DNA from: Edaphochlamys debaryana
Taxonomy: Eukaryota; Chlorophyta; Chlorophyceae; Chlamydomonadales
Assembly (NCBI GenBank): GCA_016858145.1
Contig: JAEHOE010000004.1
Location: 744,001-808,000 of the forward strand
DNA length: 64,000 bases
Reading direction: 5' to 3'
In this document: one piece after another, positions 32,298 through 42,900 of the stretch
How the letters are laid out: every line of letters begins with the position of its first letter
How positions within the stretch are numbered: position 1 is the stretch's first letter
The notes under the pieces: model-generated
Told to the model about the DNA's origin: nothing
The model's input: only the letters and a program-made list of their open reading frames with translations
Database searches by the model: none
Program-made: the position numbers and the translations under genes

Positions 32298-35200
32298 CTA
32301 CAGCGGCGGCAGCACGCCCATGACCCTCGCCACCCCCAGCCCCGCCGCCGTGCCCAGCGCGTACCCCATGCTGCCTGCCACCATGGCCGGCTGCACCAGC
32401 GGCGCCCAGCCCTTGGCGGCGGCCATGGCTGCGGGGGCCGGTGGGGAGGGGGGCGAGGGGTTGGGTGTGGATGCAACGCGGCGTCTGGGACGGACCTCAG
32501 GGGCAGTGCGAGCCCAGCCCTGGTGGTAAGAACACGGCGACAGCAGGGTGGTGCTGGACGGGGCCTCAAGGGCGGTGCAAGGACAGGGAAAGCATAAAGT
32601 TGCGGCTCCGGTCCGCACTGCGGCACCCCTCCGCCCCTCTGCAGAAAGCGCCTGAGGGTGGGCCCCAGGGCCATGGCGTGCGTGGGTCTCGAGTCCGCGC
32701 ACCGGCACCCCCCCGCCGCCTCCCCGCGGAAAGCAGCAGCAGTGGTAATCAAGGAGCTGCACCCACCGCCTGCCGTGGCCGCCCCCCCGATGTTGGCGTT
32801 GCTCCCCAGCAGCAGCGGCTCCAGGGGCATGCGCAGGAGCAGGCGGCCCACGAGGAAGAGAAAGGCCCTGGGGGGGGAGGGCGGGAGGGAAGGGCAGGGA
32901 CGAAGGGCGGGGGGAAGGGCGGGGAGGCGGGTGCGTGGGAGCGAGTCAGCAGGGGGGAGGGCGGTGGAGGGATGGGGTGCGCCCCAACAGGAGCATGAAG
33001 GCCCTGGGGGGGCAGGGCGGAGGCCATGGGTCGGGACCCACCCGGTGGGGTCCTCGAGACCCGCTCCGCAGTGCCCTCAGCCACCACGACCCCCGGGGAG
33101 CACGAGGTGCCCGACTGCCATCTACCCCAAAACCCACAACAGCCGCACCCCAGAGCCCCTGGTTGCCTGCACCCCCTGGACGCCCACGAGCCGGACTGCC
33201 AACTGAGCCTACTGCCAGCTAATGCAAACCTGCGCCCAATGCCCCTGGCTGCCTGCACCCACCAGTGCACCGCCACCATGACGCCCAGGAGCATGAGATG
33301 TCCAACACCCTACCCATACCCTCACCACGCAAGTTGGGTACCTTCTTGTTTGCGGTTTGTGAGCGTAGGAAAGCTATCCATCTGCCCCCAAGGAAACCCG
33401 CGCTCACCAGTGCACCGCCACCATGACACACAGGAAGGCCACCAGCACGCCGCAGCCCGCCAGGCAGGACAGCGACCCCGCGGCCGCCCCCAGCACCGCG
33501 AAGAAGAGCTGGATCAGGCAGGAGCCCAGCTGCGCGGCACCTGCGGTGGGTGGGGGATGAGCGCGCTGAGATCAAGCTGAGATCAAGATGGGAGTTGGGA
33601 GGGTCGGGGTGGGTGGGTGGGTGGGTGGCTCGGATGGGGATCGAGCTGAGCTCGTAAGGGCGGGACGAAGTAGCACAACAGGGCAGGCGGGCCTGCGCGG
33701 CGGCGATGGCAGGCGGCAGGGCCCACAGCAGAGGAGGGTGGTCAGGGACATGCCTACGCCAACACCCCTTGCGATCAGTTGTAGCGGTATCCGTTAGGCA
33801 CTCACCCGCGAAGACCTTGGCCTCAGCCTCCGGGCTGTCGGGCGCGTGCCCGGCCCTCACCGCCGCCCACCCCCGCAGCCGCTGCGCCGCCGCCGTCATG
33901 GCCGCCGCCACGCCCGCCATGAACAGTAGCGTGAACGGCGCGGCGTTGAGTACGGCAGCGATGTGGTACGACACTGCACATGCCGTACTCCCCGCCGCCA
34001 GCGTCAGCGCCAGGGACTCTGCCGTGATTGCTGACGGCGCCGCCGCTGTCGCGGGCGTTGCTGTTGGTGCGCCGTCAGCGGCAGCAGGCGAGGCGGCGGC
34101 GGAGGTGGCGGCAGCGGCGGGGTTGGTGGAACCAGTGGCGGCTGGTGTGGAGGCGGCGGCGGCGCTGGCGGCGGCGGGATGCGCGGAGGCGGTAGCTGCT
34201 GACGTGACGGCGGCAACGGCGCGGTTTATTGGCACCGCCATCAGGACTGACAGGAAGCCTGGGGTGGGGTGCGGTGAGGCTCCGCTGAATCCTCGCCTGG
34301 CCACGTCACAAAACAAACTCGGCACCCTGTCTTTTCCCCTCCTCTTTCTCTTCCCCCGCGCCCCGGCCCCCGCACCCGCCATGGCCAGATTGTCGGCCGC
34401 CATGGCCCCCGGGAGCGCAGCAGAGGGCACCTTGAGGGCCTGGAGTGGGGCGGTGGGGCGGGGGATGAAAAAGGGGCTTGACATTGGTCTCCAGGGTGTC
34501 ACCGGTTCTGCATGCTAGGCCGTTTGCCATTGCCTCGGGAGCGAGGGCCTCCGGAAGCAAAGGCTCTCAACCCCCGCCACCGCCACTGCCCACGCCAGGG
34601 CCTCGCCAGGCAGGGCTCGGCCAGGAGGACCACCCTCTTCTGCCACCCGCCACCCCTCAAAGCCGACATACGCCAGCCCCTCACCTGGCACCAACCGACA
34701 AAGCCCCTGCCCAATGCAACCGCGGCCAAGCCCACCGACCGGGCACCCAACACCCTTTAAACCCCTTAAAACCCCTCACCCCCTCACCAGTGCGACCGCG
34801 GCGAAGTTCACGGAGCCCCCAACGTACGAGGCGCACAAACAGGCGCCCAGCCGGGCTCCCACGTCCCCCAGGGGGCCCTTGAGCAGCGCCCACGCCGCCA
34901 CCGCGCCCAGGGCCATGCCGGCGGCGCCGATCACAAAGGCAACCAACACGGGCCCACCGTCAGCGGCCAGCCTGGAGTGTGGAGGGCAGGGGCGAGGAGA
35001 GAAGGGCGGGCAGGGGGGTTGGGTGCGGCATTCGGGCGTTCATGACAGCAAGAAGGATTGAAGGTCGATGGGCTGAGCAGGGGAGGGCCACCGTCAGCAG
35101 CCAGCCTTGAGGGCACGGGGAGAGTGAGCGGGCGGTTGAAGAAGGGGGAGGTCGCGGATAGAGGGCGAGCGCAAGCGGAGGGAGAGGTAGCGGTTAGAGG

Positions 35201-36549
35201 GGCAGGAGGGAGCAGGTAGGGGGATCGAGGGCGGCTGTGCTTCGGGCCGACCCACATGGGCACCCGTACTGCGCAGAGCTTACCGGTACTTTTGATGTGG
35301 GTCACCGCCTCAACACGACATCATAACAGCGGTGGCCCACGTCCCATGCCGGGCAACACACCGGACTCGCCCAGACCGACTCCCTGCCACACGTGCCACC
35401 GTCAGCCAACCCAACTGCTCGGAGCCGACCCACATCCCCCGAAGGCGCTACCCCTTTCCCAAGGCCCCATACCTCTAGAGAGCCGCCCGCTTCACAACCG
35501 CCCTTTGTTCCATCGGTTGAAATTGGAGGGTTTCCAACGGCAGCCTTGCCCCCTTAACTCAGCAGGGGGTGGGGGTAGCCGACCCACATCGCCGCAACGC
35601 ACGCCTCCAACGGCATTCGGGCAACCCAGTGGCCATGCCCCGGCCCCATGCACCCACCTGCTCACGTCCGTCTCAAGCAGGAAGCAGGCGGCGGCCAGGG
35701 GCATGAGGTACTTCCACACCTGTGGGTGAGGCGCGGGCGCCGGGGCCGGGGTGGTGGTGTGGGGCGCCGACGTGCAACCGGTAACAGACCAGCCGGGGCT
35801 GGGGGGGGGGGAGGCTCCAGCGGCATGTCGCCGAGCCCTGCTCTTGAAAGGCACACTCCAGATTGTCTCGATGTTCAAACTTGCTCAGGAGAGTGCAGCG
35901 ACCAGGGAAACAGCGCCAGCCCCGCCTATGCGCCAAGGTTACGGTAGCGCTCAACTGCCTCCATCACGTGGCGGCCCCGCTACCCTCTACTGACGCGCCA
36001 CACAGTGGCGGCCTGAGTCCTAGACCTCAAGCATGACGCACGCGAAGGTCTATTGAATGGATTGTACGGCCTCACCACGTCGTACGACGCACAATCGGTG
36101 GGCAGCACGCCCGCCGCCGCCAGGCCGGCCGCCACCAGCATGGAGACGAGCGGGGCGGACAGCGCCGCTCCCCACCGCGTGCGTGTTTCCGCGAGCTGCA
36201 CGTTGTGTCGTGCGGGGCCGTTGAGGTTGAGTTGATGTGATGTTGGGGGTCATGTTGGGGGAAAAAAATTAGGAGGGACGAGGGACAGGGGAGACCGTGG
36301 GAAATTGGGCCCTATAGAAAAGGGCCTGGCGAAGGCTGGCTGGGACCTGGGAGACGTGGGCGTAGCAGCAAGGCCCCAGCCAAGTCCTTCACAGCGGCTT
36401 GCCACTCCCCCGCTTGCCTGAGCGGCCCCTCCACAGAGGCAGAGAAGCCCCCAGAGCGGCCATCCCTCGGGTGCCCATGCCCCGGGTGCAAGCACGGCAG
36501 GTGTTGCGACGGCACTCGGGCATACGCGCCTTCCTAATAGGCTGGTCAT
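32298..36549 (-). CDS. DUF819-family multi-pass membrane protein
   Basis: Nine minus-strand exons: 36549-36418, 36195-36076, 35719-35658, 34971-34788, 34439-34376, 34258-33806, 33540-33408, 32867-32767 and 32428-32298. They total 1380 nt (459 residues), all in phase. Family hallmarks appear in order: RWGAALSAPLVSML, SYDVVWKYLMPLAAACFLL, GGPVLVAFVIGAAG, SYVGGSVNFAAVA, AADNLAMA, LLLGSNANIGGAATAGA and AKGWAPLVQPAMVAGSMGYALG. DUF819 proteins (bacterial YjcL, plant plastid homologues) are predicted carriers of unknown substrate. About ten hydrophobic helices are visible. Exon 6 carries a ~70-residue Ala/Pro/Thr low-complexity loop absent from relatives. The first intron appears to use a GC donor (CAG|GCAAGC). 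The first exon and its start are tentative and may lack the targeting sequence. Confidence 0.83.
32998..33289 (-). repeat. Degenerate repeats with exon-edge echoes in a DUF819-gene intron
   Basis: CCACCAGTGCACCGCCACCATGAC at 33256-33289 copies the end of the exon at 33408 (true boundary near 33402-33420). GAAGGCCCTGGGGGG at about 32997 copies the acceptor region of the 32867 exon. Between them a degenerate ~78-bp unit (GCCCCTGGnTGCCTGCACCC) occurs twice. Confidence 0.65.
35085..35110 (-). repeat. Exon-edge echo of the 34971 acceptor
   Basis: GGGCCACCGTCAGCAGCCAGCCT resembles the true exon start region around 34951-34974 (GGCCCACCGTCAGCGGCCAGCCT, read on the plus strand) with about two differences. 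It lies upstream in the same intron. Confidence 0.7.
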
Positions 36550-36969
36550 TGTGTCATTGTGCTCGCGGTGCGCTACATCACTGCCAGAGGGCTGCGGCCG
36601 GGGGCCCCAGCGGCGAGTGGTGCAAGGATGTGTCTTCGCGGTGGGCGTCGGGGGGCGCCCCGCCAACCTTCGACGTCCCAAAGCGATAAGCATTCTGTAA
36701 AGCGATGCGTTTGAACGCGGCGAGGCATGGGTTATGCAGGTTCCACGATTTTGGGCGACCGTGATGCATGCACTTCTGCCGGTCCAAACTCCGCTCCCCT
36801 TTGACCACGGACAGGCACCGTTATTATAACTAGTTGTTTTGACCACGAGCAACGTAGCCAACCTCTTACCCAGCTTGCGGAGGCACGGTTCCGTGCTCAC
36901 GTCGCAACTTTGGGCTGGTCGCTGTTTAAGGGCCGGACGGGCCCTTAGGGGCCAGTACTCTCGGCTCCG
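36550..36969. promoter_or_regulatory. Divergent promoter region, DUF819 gene / giant repeat-protein gene
   Basis: These 420 bases separate the two proposed start codons. A minus-strand frame stays open across most of it, so the DUF819 gene might extend into it. Several AT-richer stretches (TTATTATAACTAG near 36820) stand out against the GC-rich background. Confidence 0.35.
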
Positions 36970-39900
36970 ATGGGAGCCTGCTGCAGCAAGCCGCTAGACG
37001 CGGCAGAAGCTGGGCGCAAGCCTGAGGCCGGAGGGGCTGGAGCGGCCAAACCCACCGTTCAAGCCAACGCCACCGGAGGAGCGCAGGCAACAAGTCACGC
37101 ATCATCAGGAGCACCGAAGGCCGATGTCGGAGCGGCGTCTGGAGCGACAGGGGAGGTCGCGCCGCAAGGTGCGTCGCGAGCTTCAGGGGGTCTAAACCAG
37201 CTCTTTAGCATTCCCGGGAACACGGATTGCTGCTTGGCTATCGAGCTTGTGATATACGGGTGGCAGAAGGGCGGCTGGACTCGGCGGACCTCCGACAAAC
37301 CTGTGCAATGATCATATTCCAGCAGCGCCTGAGTTGACGGGCACTCGTGGCTTGATATGACTAGAACGTTGAACTCCTGCTGGGGCACTTGCGTGTTGAC
37401 CGACTTTAGCGACGCGGATCAGCAAGTTCAAGTTGCGATTGACTGACTTATGCGGGGCCCCCAGTTTCTGCAAGCTTCGGCGACCAAAGTGCTCAGCGTA
37501 ACATCTAAACCGAGGAGATCAAGGGGTTGACGAAAGGGGAAGCCAGGACTGGAAGCGAAACTTTTTGTCCTCACGTGCTGTCGCTGCCCCGCCCTGCCCT
37601 CGCCCCTGTCAGGTGGGCTATTCGGCGCCGTCACTGGTGCAGCTGGTGCCCTTCACGGAGCTGCAAAATCTGCTGCCGATGGTGTCCAAAGCGCTGGCAA
37701 GGACCTCGCGGACAAGGCGACAGCGGCTGGCAAGGATGCAACAGCAGGGCTGGAGTCTGCAGCAAGCGGCGCTGCTGCAGCTGGCAACCAGGCGGCAAGC
37801 CAGCTGTCAGGCGCCGCAAAGAGCGCTACTGACACTGCAAAGCTAGCTGCAGGCGAGGCAGGTGCCGCGGCCAAGGACGCCGCCTCGGGGGCCGCCGCTG
37901 CCGCCAGCGGTGCCGCTGCGGCTGGCAAGGACGCCGCTGCTGGCATCACCGGTGACGCCTCCGCGGCCGCCTCCGGAGCCGCTGCCGCCGCCAAGGACGC
38001 CGCCTCCGGGGCCGCCGCTGCCGCCAGCGGTGCCGCTGCGGCTGGCAAGGACGCCGCTGCTGGCATCGCCGGTGACGCCTCCGCGGCCGCCTCCGGAGCC
38101 GCCGCCGCCGCCAAGGACGCCGCCTCCGGGGCCGCCGCTGCCGCCAGCGGTGCCGCTGCGGCTGGCAAGGACGCCGCTGCTGGCATCGCCGGTGACGCCT
38201 CCGCGGCCGCCTCCGGAGCCGCCGCCGCCGCCAAGGACGCCGCCTCCGGGGCCGCCGCTGCCGCCAGCGGTGCCGCTGCGGCTGGCAAGGACGCCGCTGC
38301 TGGCATCACCGGTGACGCCTCCGCGGCCGCCTCCGGAGCCGCCGCCGCCGCCAAGGACGCCGCCTCCGGGGCCGCCGCTGCCGCCAGCGGTGCCGCTGCG
38401 GCTGGCAAGGACGCCGCTGCTGGCATCGCCGGTGACGCCTCCGCGGCCGCCTCCGGAGCCGCCGCCGCCGCCAAGGACGCCGCCTCCGGGGCCGCCGCTG
38501 CCGCCAGCGGTGCCGCTGCGGCTGGCAAGGACGCCGCTGCGGGCATCGCCGGTGACGCCTCCGCGGCCGCCTCCGGAGCCGCCGCCGCCGCCAGGGACGC
38601 CGGCTCCGGGGCCGCCGCTGCCGCCAGCGGTGCCGCTGCGGCTGGCAAGGACGCCGCTGCGGGCATCGCCGATGACGCCTCCGCGGCCGCCTCCGGAGCC
38701 GCCGCCGCCGCCAAGGACGCCGCCTCCGGGGCCGCCGCTGCCGCCAGCGGTGCCGCTGCGGCTGGCAAGGACGCCGCTGCTGGCATCGCCGGTGACGCCT
38801 CCGCGGCCGCCTCCGGAGCCGCCCCCGCCGCCAAGGACGCCGCCTCCGGGGCCGCCGCTGCCGCCAGCGGTGCCGCTGCGGCTGGCAAGGACGCCGCTGC
38901 GGGCATCGCCGGTGACGCCTCCGCGGCCGCCTCCGGAGCCGCTGCCGCCGCCAAGGACGCCGCCTCCGGGGCCGCCGCTGCCGCCAGCGGTGCCGCTGCG
39001 GCTGGCAAGGACGCCGCTGCGGGCATCGCCGGTGACGCCTCCGCGGCCGCCTCCGGAGCCGCCGCCGCCGCCATGGACGCCGCCTTCGGGGCCGCCGCTG
39101 CCGCCAGCGGTGCCGCTGCGGCTGGCAAGGACGCCGCTGCGGGCATCGCCGGTGACGCCTCCGCGGCCGCCTCCGGAGCCGCCGCCGCCGCCAGGGACGC
39201 CGCTTCCGGGGCCGCCGCTGCCGCCAGGGACGCCGCTTCCGGGGCCGCCGCTGCCGCCAGCGGTGCCGCTGCGGCTGGCAAGGACGCCGCTGCGGGCATC
39301 GCCGGTGACGCCTCCGCGGCCGCCTCCGGAGCCGCCGCCGCCGCCAGGGACGCCGGCTCCGGGGCCGCCGCTGCCGCCAGCGGTGCCGCTGTGGCTGGCA
39401 AGGACGCCGCTGCGGGCATCGCCGATGACGCCTCCGCGGCCGCCTCCGGAGCCGCCGCCGCCGCCAAGGACGCCGCCTCCGGGGCCGCCGCTGCCGCCAG
39501 CGGTGCCGCTGCGGCTGGCAAGGACGCCGCTGCTGGCATCACCGGTGACGCCTCCGCGGCCGCCTCCGGAGCCGCCGCCGCCGCCAAGGACGCCGCCTCC
39601 GGGGCCGCCGCTGCCGCCAGCGGTGCCGCTGCGGCTGGCAAGGACGCCGCTGCGGGCATCGCCGGTGACGCCTCCGCGGCCGCCTCCGGAGCCGCTGCCG
39701 CCGCCAAGGACGCCGCCTCCGGGGCCGCCGCTGCCGCCAGCGGTGCCGCTGCGACTGGCAAGGACGCCGCTGCTGGCATCGCCGGTGACGCCTCCGCGGC
39801 CGCCTCCGGAGCCGCCGCCGCCGCCAAGGACGCCGCCTCCGGGGCCGCCGCTGCCGCCAGCGGTGCCGCTGCGGCTGGCAAGGACGCCGCTGCGGGCATC

Positions 39901-42900
39901 ACCGGTGACGCCTCCGCGGCCGCCTCCGGAGCCGCCGCCGCCGCTCAGAACACCACTTCCCGTTCCGCTTTCTTGCCTGCAACCGCCGCTATGCTTGGAG
40001 CCGGTGCTGGAGTCGCAGGAGCGTTGGGCGTGGCTGCCGCAACCTCGAAGGGCACCGCTTCCGACTCGTCAGCTCCTTGGGCCGCTTCTTCCGCCAGTGA
40101 CGCTGCTGCGGCTGGCAAGGATGCCGCTGCGGGTTGCGCTGGTGACGCCTCCGGGGCCGCCGCTGCCGCCAGCGGTGCCGCTGCGGCTTGCAAGGACACA
40201 GCTGCTGGCATCGCCGGTGACGCCTCCGCGGCCGCCTCCGGAGCCGCCGCTGCCGCCAAGGACGCCGCCTCCGGGGCCGCCGCTGCCGCCAGCGGTGCCG
40301 CTGCGGCTGGCAAGGACGCCGCTGCGGGCATCGCCGGTGACGCCTCCGCGGCCGCCTCCGGAGCCGCCGCCGCCGCCAAGGACGCCGCCTCCGGGGCCGC
40401 CGCTGCCGCCAGCGGTGCCGCTGCGGCTGGCAAGGACGCCGCTGCTGGCATCGCCGGTGACGCCTCCGCGGCCGCCTTCGGAGCCGCCGCCGCCGCCAAG
40501 GACGCCGCCTCCGGGGCCGCCGCTGCCGCCAGCGGTGCCGCTGCGGCTGGCAAGGACGCCGCTGCTGGCATCACCGGTGACGCCTCCGCGGCAGCCTTCG
40601 GAGCCGCCGCCGCCGCCAAGGACGCCGCCTCCGGGGCCGCCGCTGCCGCCAGCGGTGCCGCTGCGGCTGGCAAGGACGCCGCTGCTGGCATCACCGGTGA
40701 CGCCTCCGCGGCAGCCTTCGGAGCCGCCGCCGCCGCCAAGGACGCCGCCTCCAGGGCCGCCGCTGCCGCCAGCGGTGCCGCTGCGGCTGGCAAGGACGCC
40801 GCTGCGGGCATCGCCGGTGACGCCTCCGCGGCAGCCTCCGGAGCCGCTGCCGCCGCCAAGGACGCCGCCTCCGGGGCCGCCGCTGCCGCCAGCGGTGCCG
40901 CTGCGGCTGGCAAGGACGCCGCTGCGGGCATCGCCGGTGACGCCTCCGCGGCCGCCTCCGGAGCCGCCGCCGCCGCCAAGGACGCCGCCTCCGGGGCCGC
41001 CGCTGCCGCCAGCGGTGCCGCTGCGGCTGGCAAGGACGCCGCTGCTGGCATCGCCGGTGACGCCTTCGCGGCCGCCTCCGGAGCCGCCGCCGCCGCCAAG
41101 GACGCCGCCTCCGGGGCCGCCGCTGCCGCCAGCGGTGCCGCTGCGGCTGGCAAGGACGCCGCTGCTGGCATCACCGGTGACGCCTCCGCGGCCGCCTCCG
41201 GAGCCGCCCCCGCCGCCAAGGACGCCGCCTCCGGGGCCGCCGCTGCCGCCAGCGGTGCCGCTGCGGCTGGCAAGGACGCCGCTGCGGGCATCGCCGGTGA
41301 CGCCTCCGCGGCCGCCTCCGGAGCCGCCGCCGCCGCCAAGGACGCCGCCTCCGGGGCCGCCGCTGCCGCCAGCGGTGCCGCTGCGGCTGGCAAGGACGCC
41401 GCTGCTGGCATCGCCGGTGACGCCTTCGCGGCCGCCTCCGGAGCCGCCGCCGCCGCCAAGGACGCCGCCTCCGGGGCCGCCGCTGCCGCCAGCGGTGCCG
41501 CTGCGGCTGGCAAGGACGCCGCTGCTGGCATCACCGGTGACGCCTCCGCGGCCGCCTTCGGAGCCGCCGCCGCCGCCAAGGACGCCGCCTCCGGGGCCGC
41601 CGCTGCCGCCAGCGGTGCCGCTGCGGCTGGCAAGGACGCCGCTGCTGGCATCACCGGTGACGCCTCCGCGGCAGCCTTCGGAGCCGCCGCCGCCGCCAAG
41701 GACGCCGCCTCCAGGGCCGCCGCTGCCGCCAGCGGTGCCGCTGCGGCTGGCAAGGACGCCGCTGCGGGCATCGCCAGTGACGCCTCCGCGGCCGCCTCCG
41801 GAGCCGCTGCCGCCGCCAAGGACGCCGCCTCCGGGGCCGCCGCTGCCGCCAGCGGTGCCGCTGCGGCTGGCAAGGACGCCGCTGCGGGCATCGCCGGTGA
41901 CGCCTCCGCGGCCGCCTCCGGAGCCGCCGCCGCCGCCAAGGACGCCGCCTCTGGGGCCGCCGCTGCCGCCAGCGGTGCCGCTGCGGCTGGCAAGGACGCC
42001 GGTGCGGGCATCGCCGGTGACGCCTCCGCGGCCGCCTCCGGAGCCGCTGCCGCCGCCAAGGACGCCGCCTCCGGGGCCGCCGCTGCCGCCAGCGGTGCCG
42101 CTGCGGCTGGCAAGGACGCCGCTGCGGGCATCGCCGGTGACGCCTCCGCGGCCGCCTCCGGAGCCGCTGCCGCCGCCAAGGACGCCGCCTCTGGGGCCGC
42201 CGCTGCCGCCAGCGGTGCCGCTGCGGCTGGCAAGGACGCCGCTGCTGGCATCGCCGGTGACGCCTCCGCGGCCGCCTCCGGAGCCGCCGCCGCCGCCAAG
42301 GACGCCGCCTCCGGGGCCGCCGCTGCTGCCAGCGGTGCCGCTGCGGCTGGCAAGGACGCCGCTGCGGGCATCACCGGTGACGCCTCCGCGGCCGCCTCCG
42401 GAGCCGCCGCCGCCGCTCAGAACACCACTTCCCGTTCCGCTTTCTTGCCTGCAACCGCCGCTATGCTTGGAGCCGGTGCTGGAGTCGCAGGAGCGTTGGG
42501 CGTGGCTGCCGCAACCTCGAAGGGCACCGCTTCCGACTCGTCAGCTCCTTGGGCCGCTTCTTCCGCCAGTGACGCTGCTGCGGTTGGCAAGGATGCCGCT
42601 GCGGGTTGCGCTGGTGACGCCTCCGCGGCCGCCTCCGGAGCCGCCGCCGCCGCCAAGGACGCCGCCTCCGGGGCCGCCGCTGCCGCCAGCGGTGCCGCTG
42701 CGGCTTGCAAGGACACAGCTGCTGGCATCGCCGGTGACGCCTCCGCGGCCGCCTCCGGAGCCGCCGCTGCCGCCAAGGACGCCGCCTCCGGGGCCGCCGC
42801 TGCCGCCAGCGGTGCCGCTGCGGCTGGCAAGGACGCCGCTGCGGGCATCGCCGGTGACGCCTCCGCGGCTGCCTCCGGAGCCGCCGCCGCCGCCAAGGAC

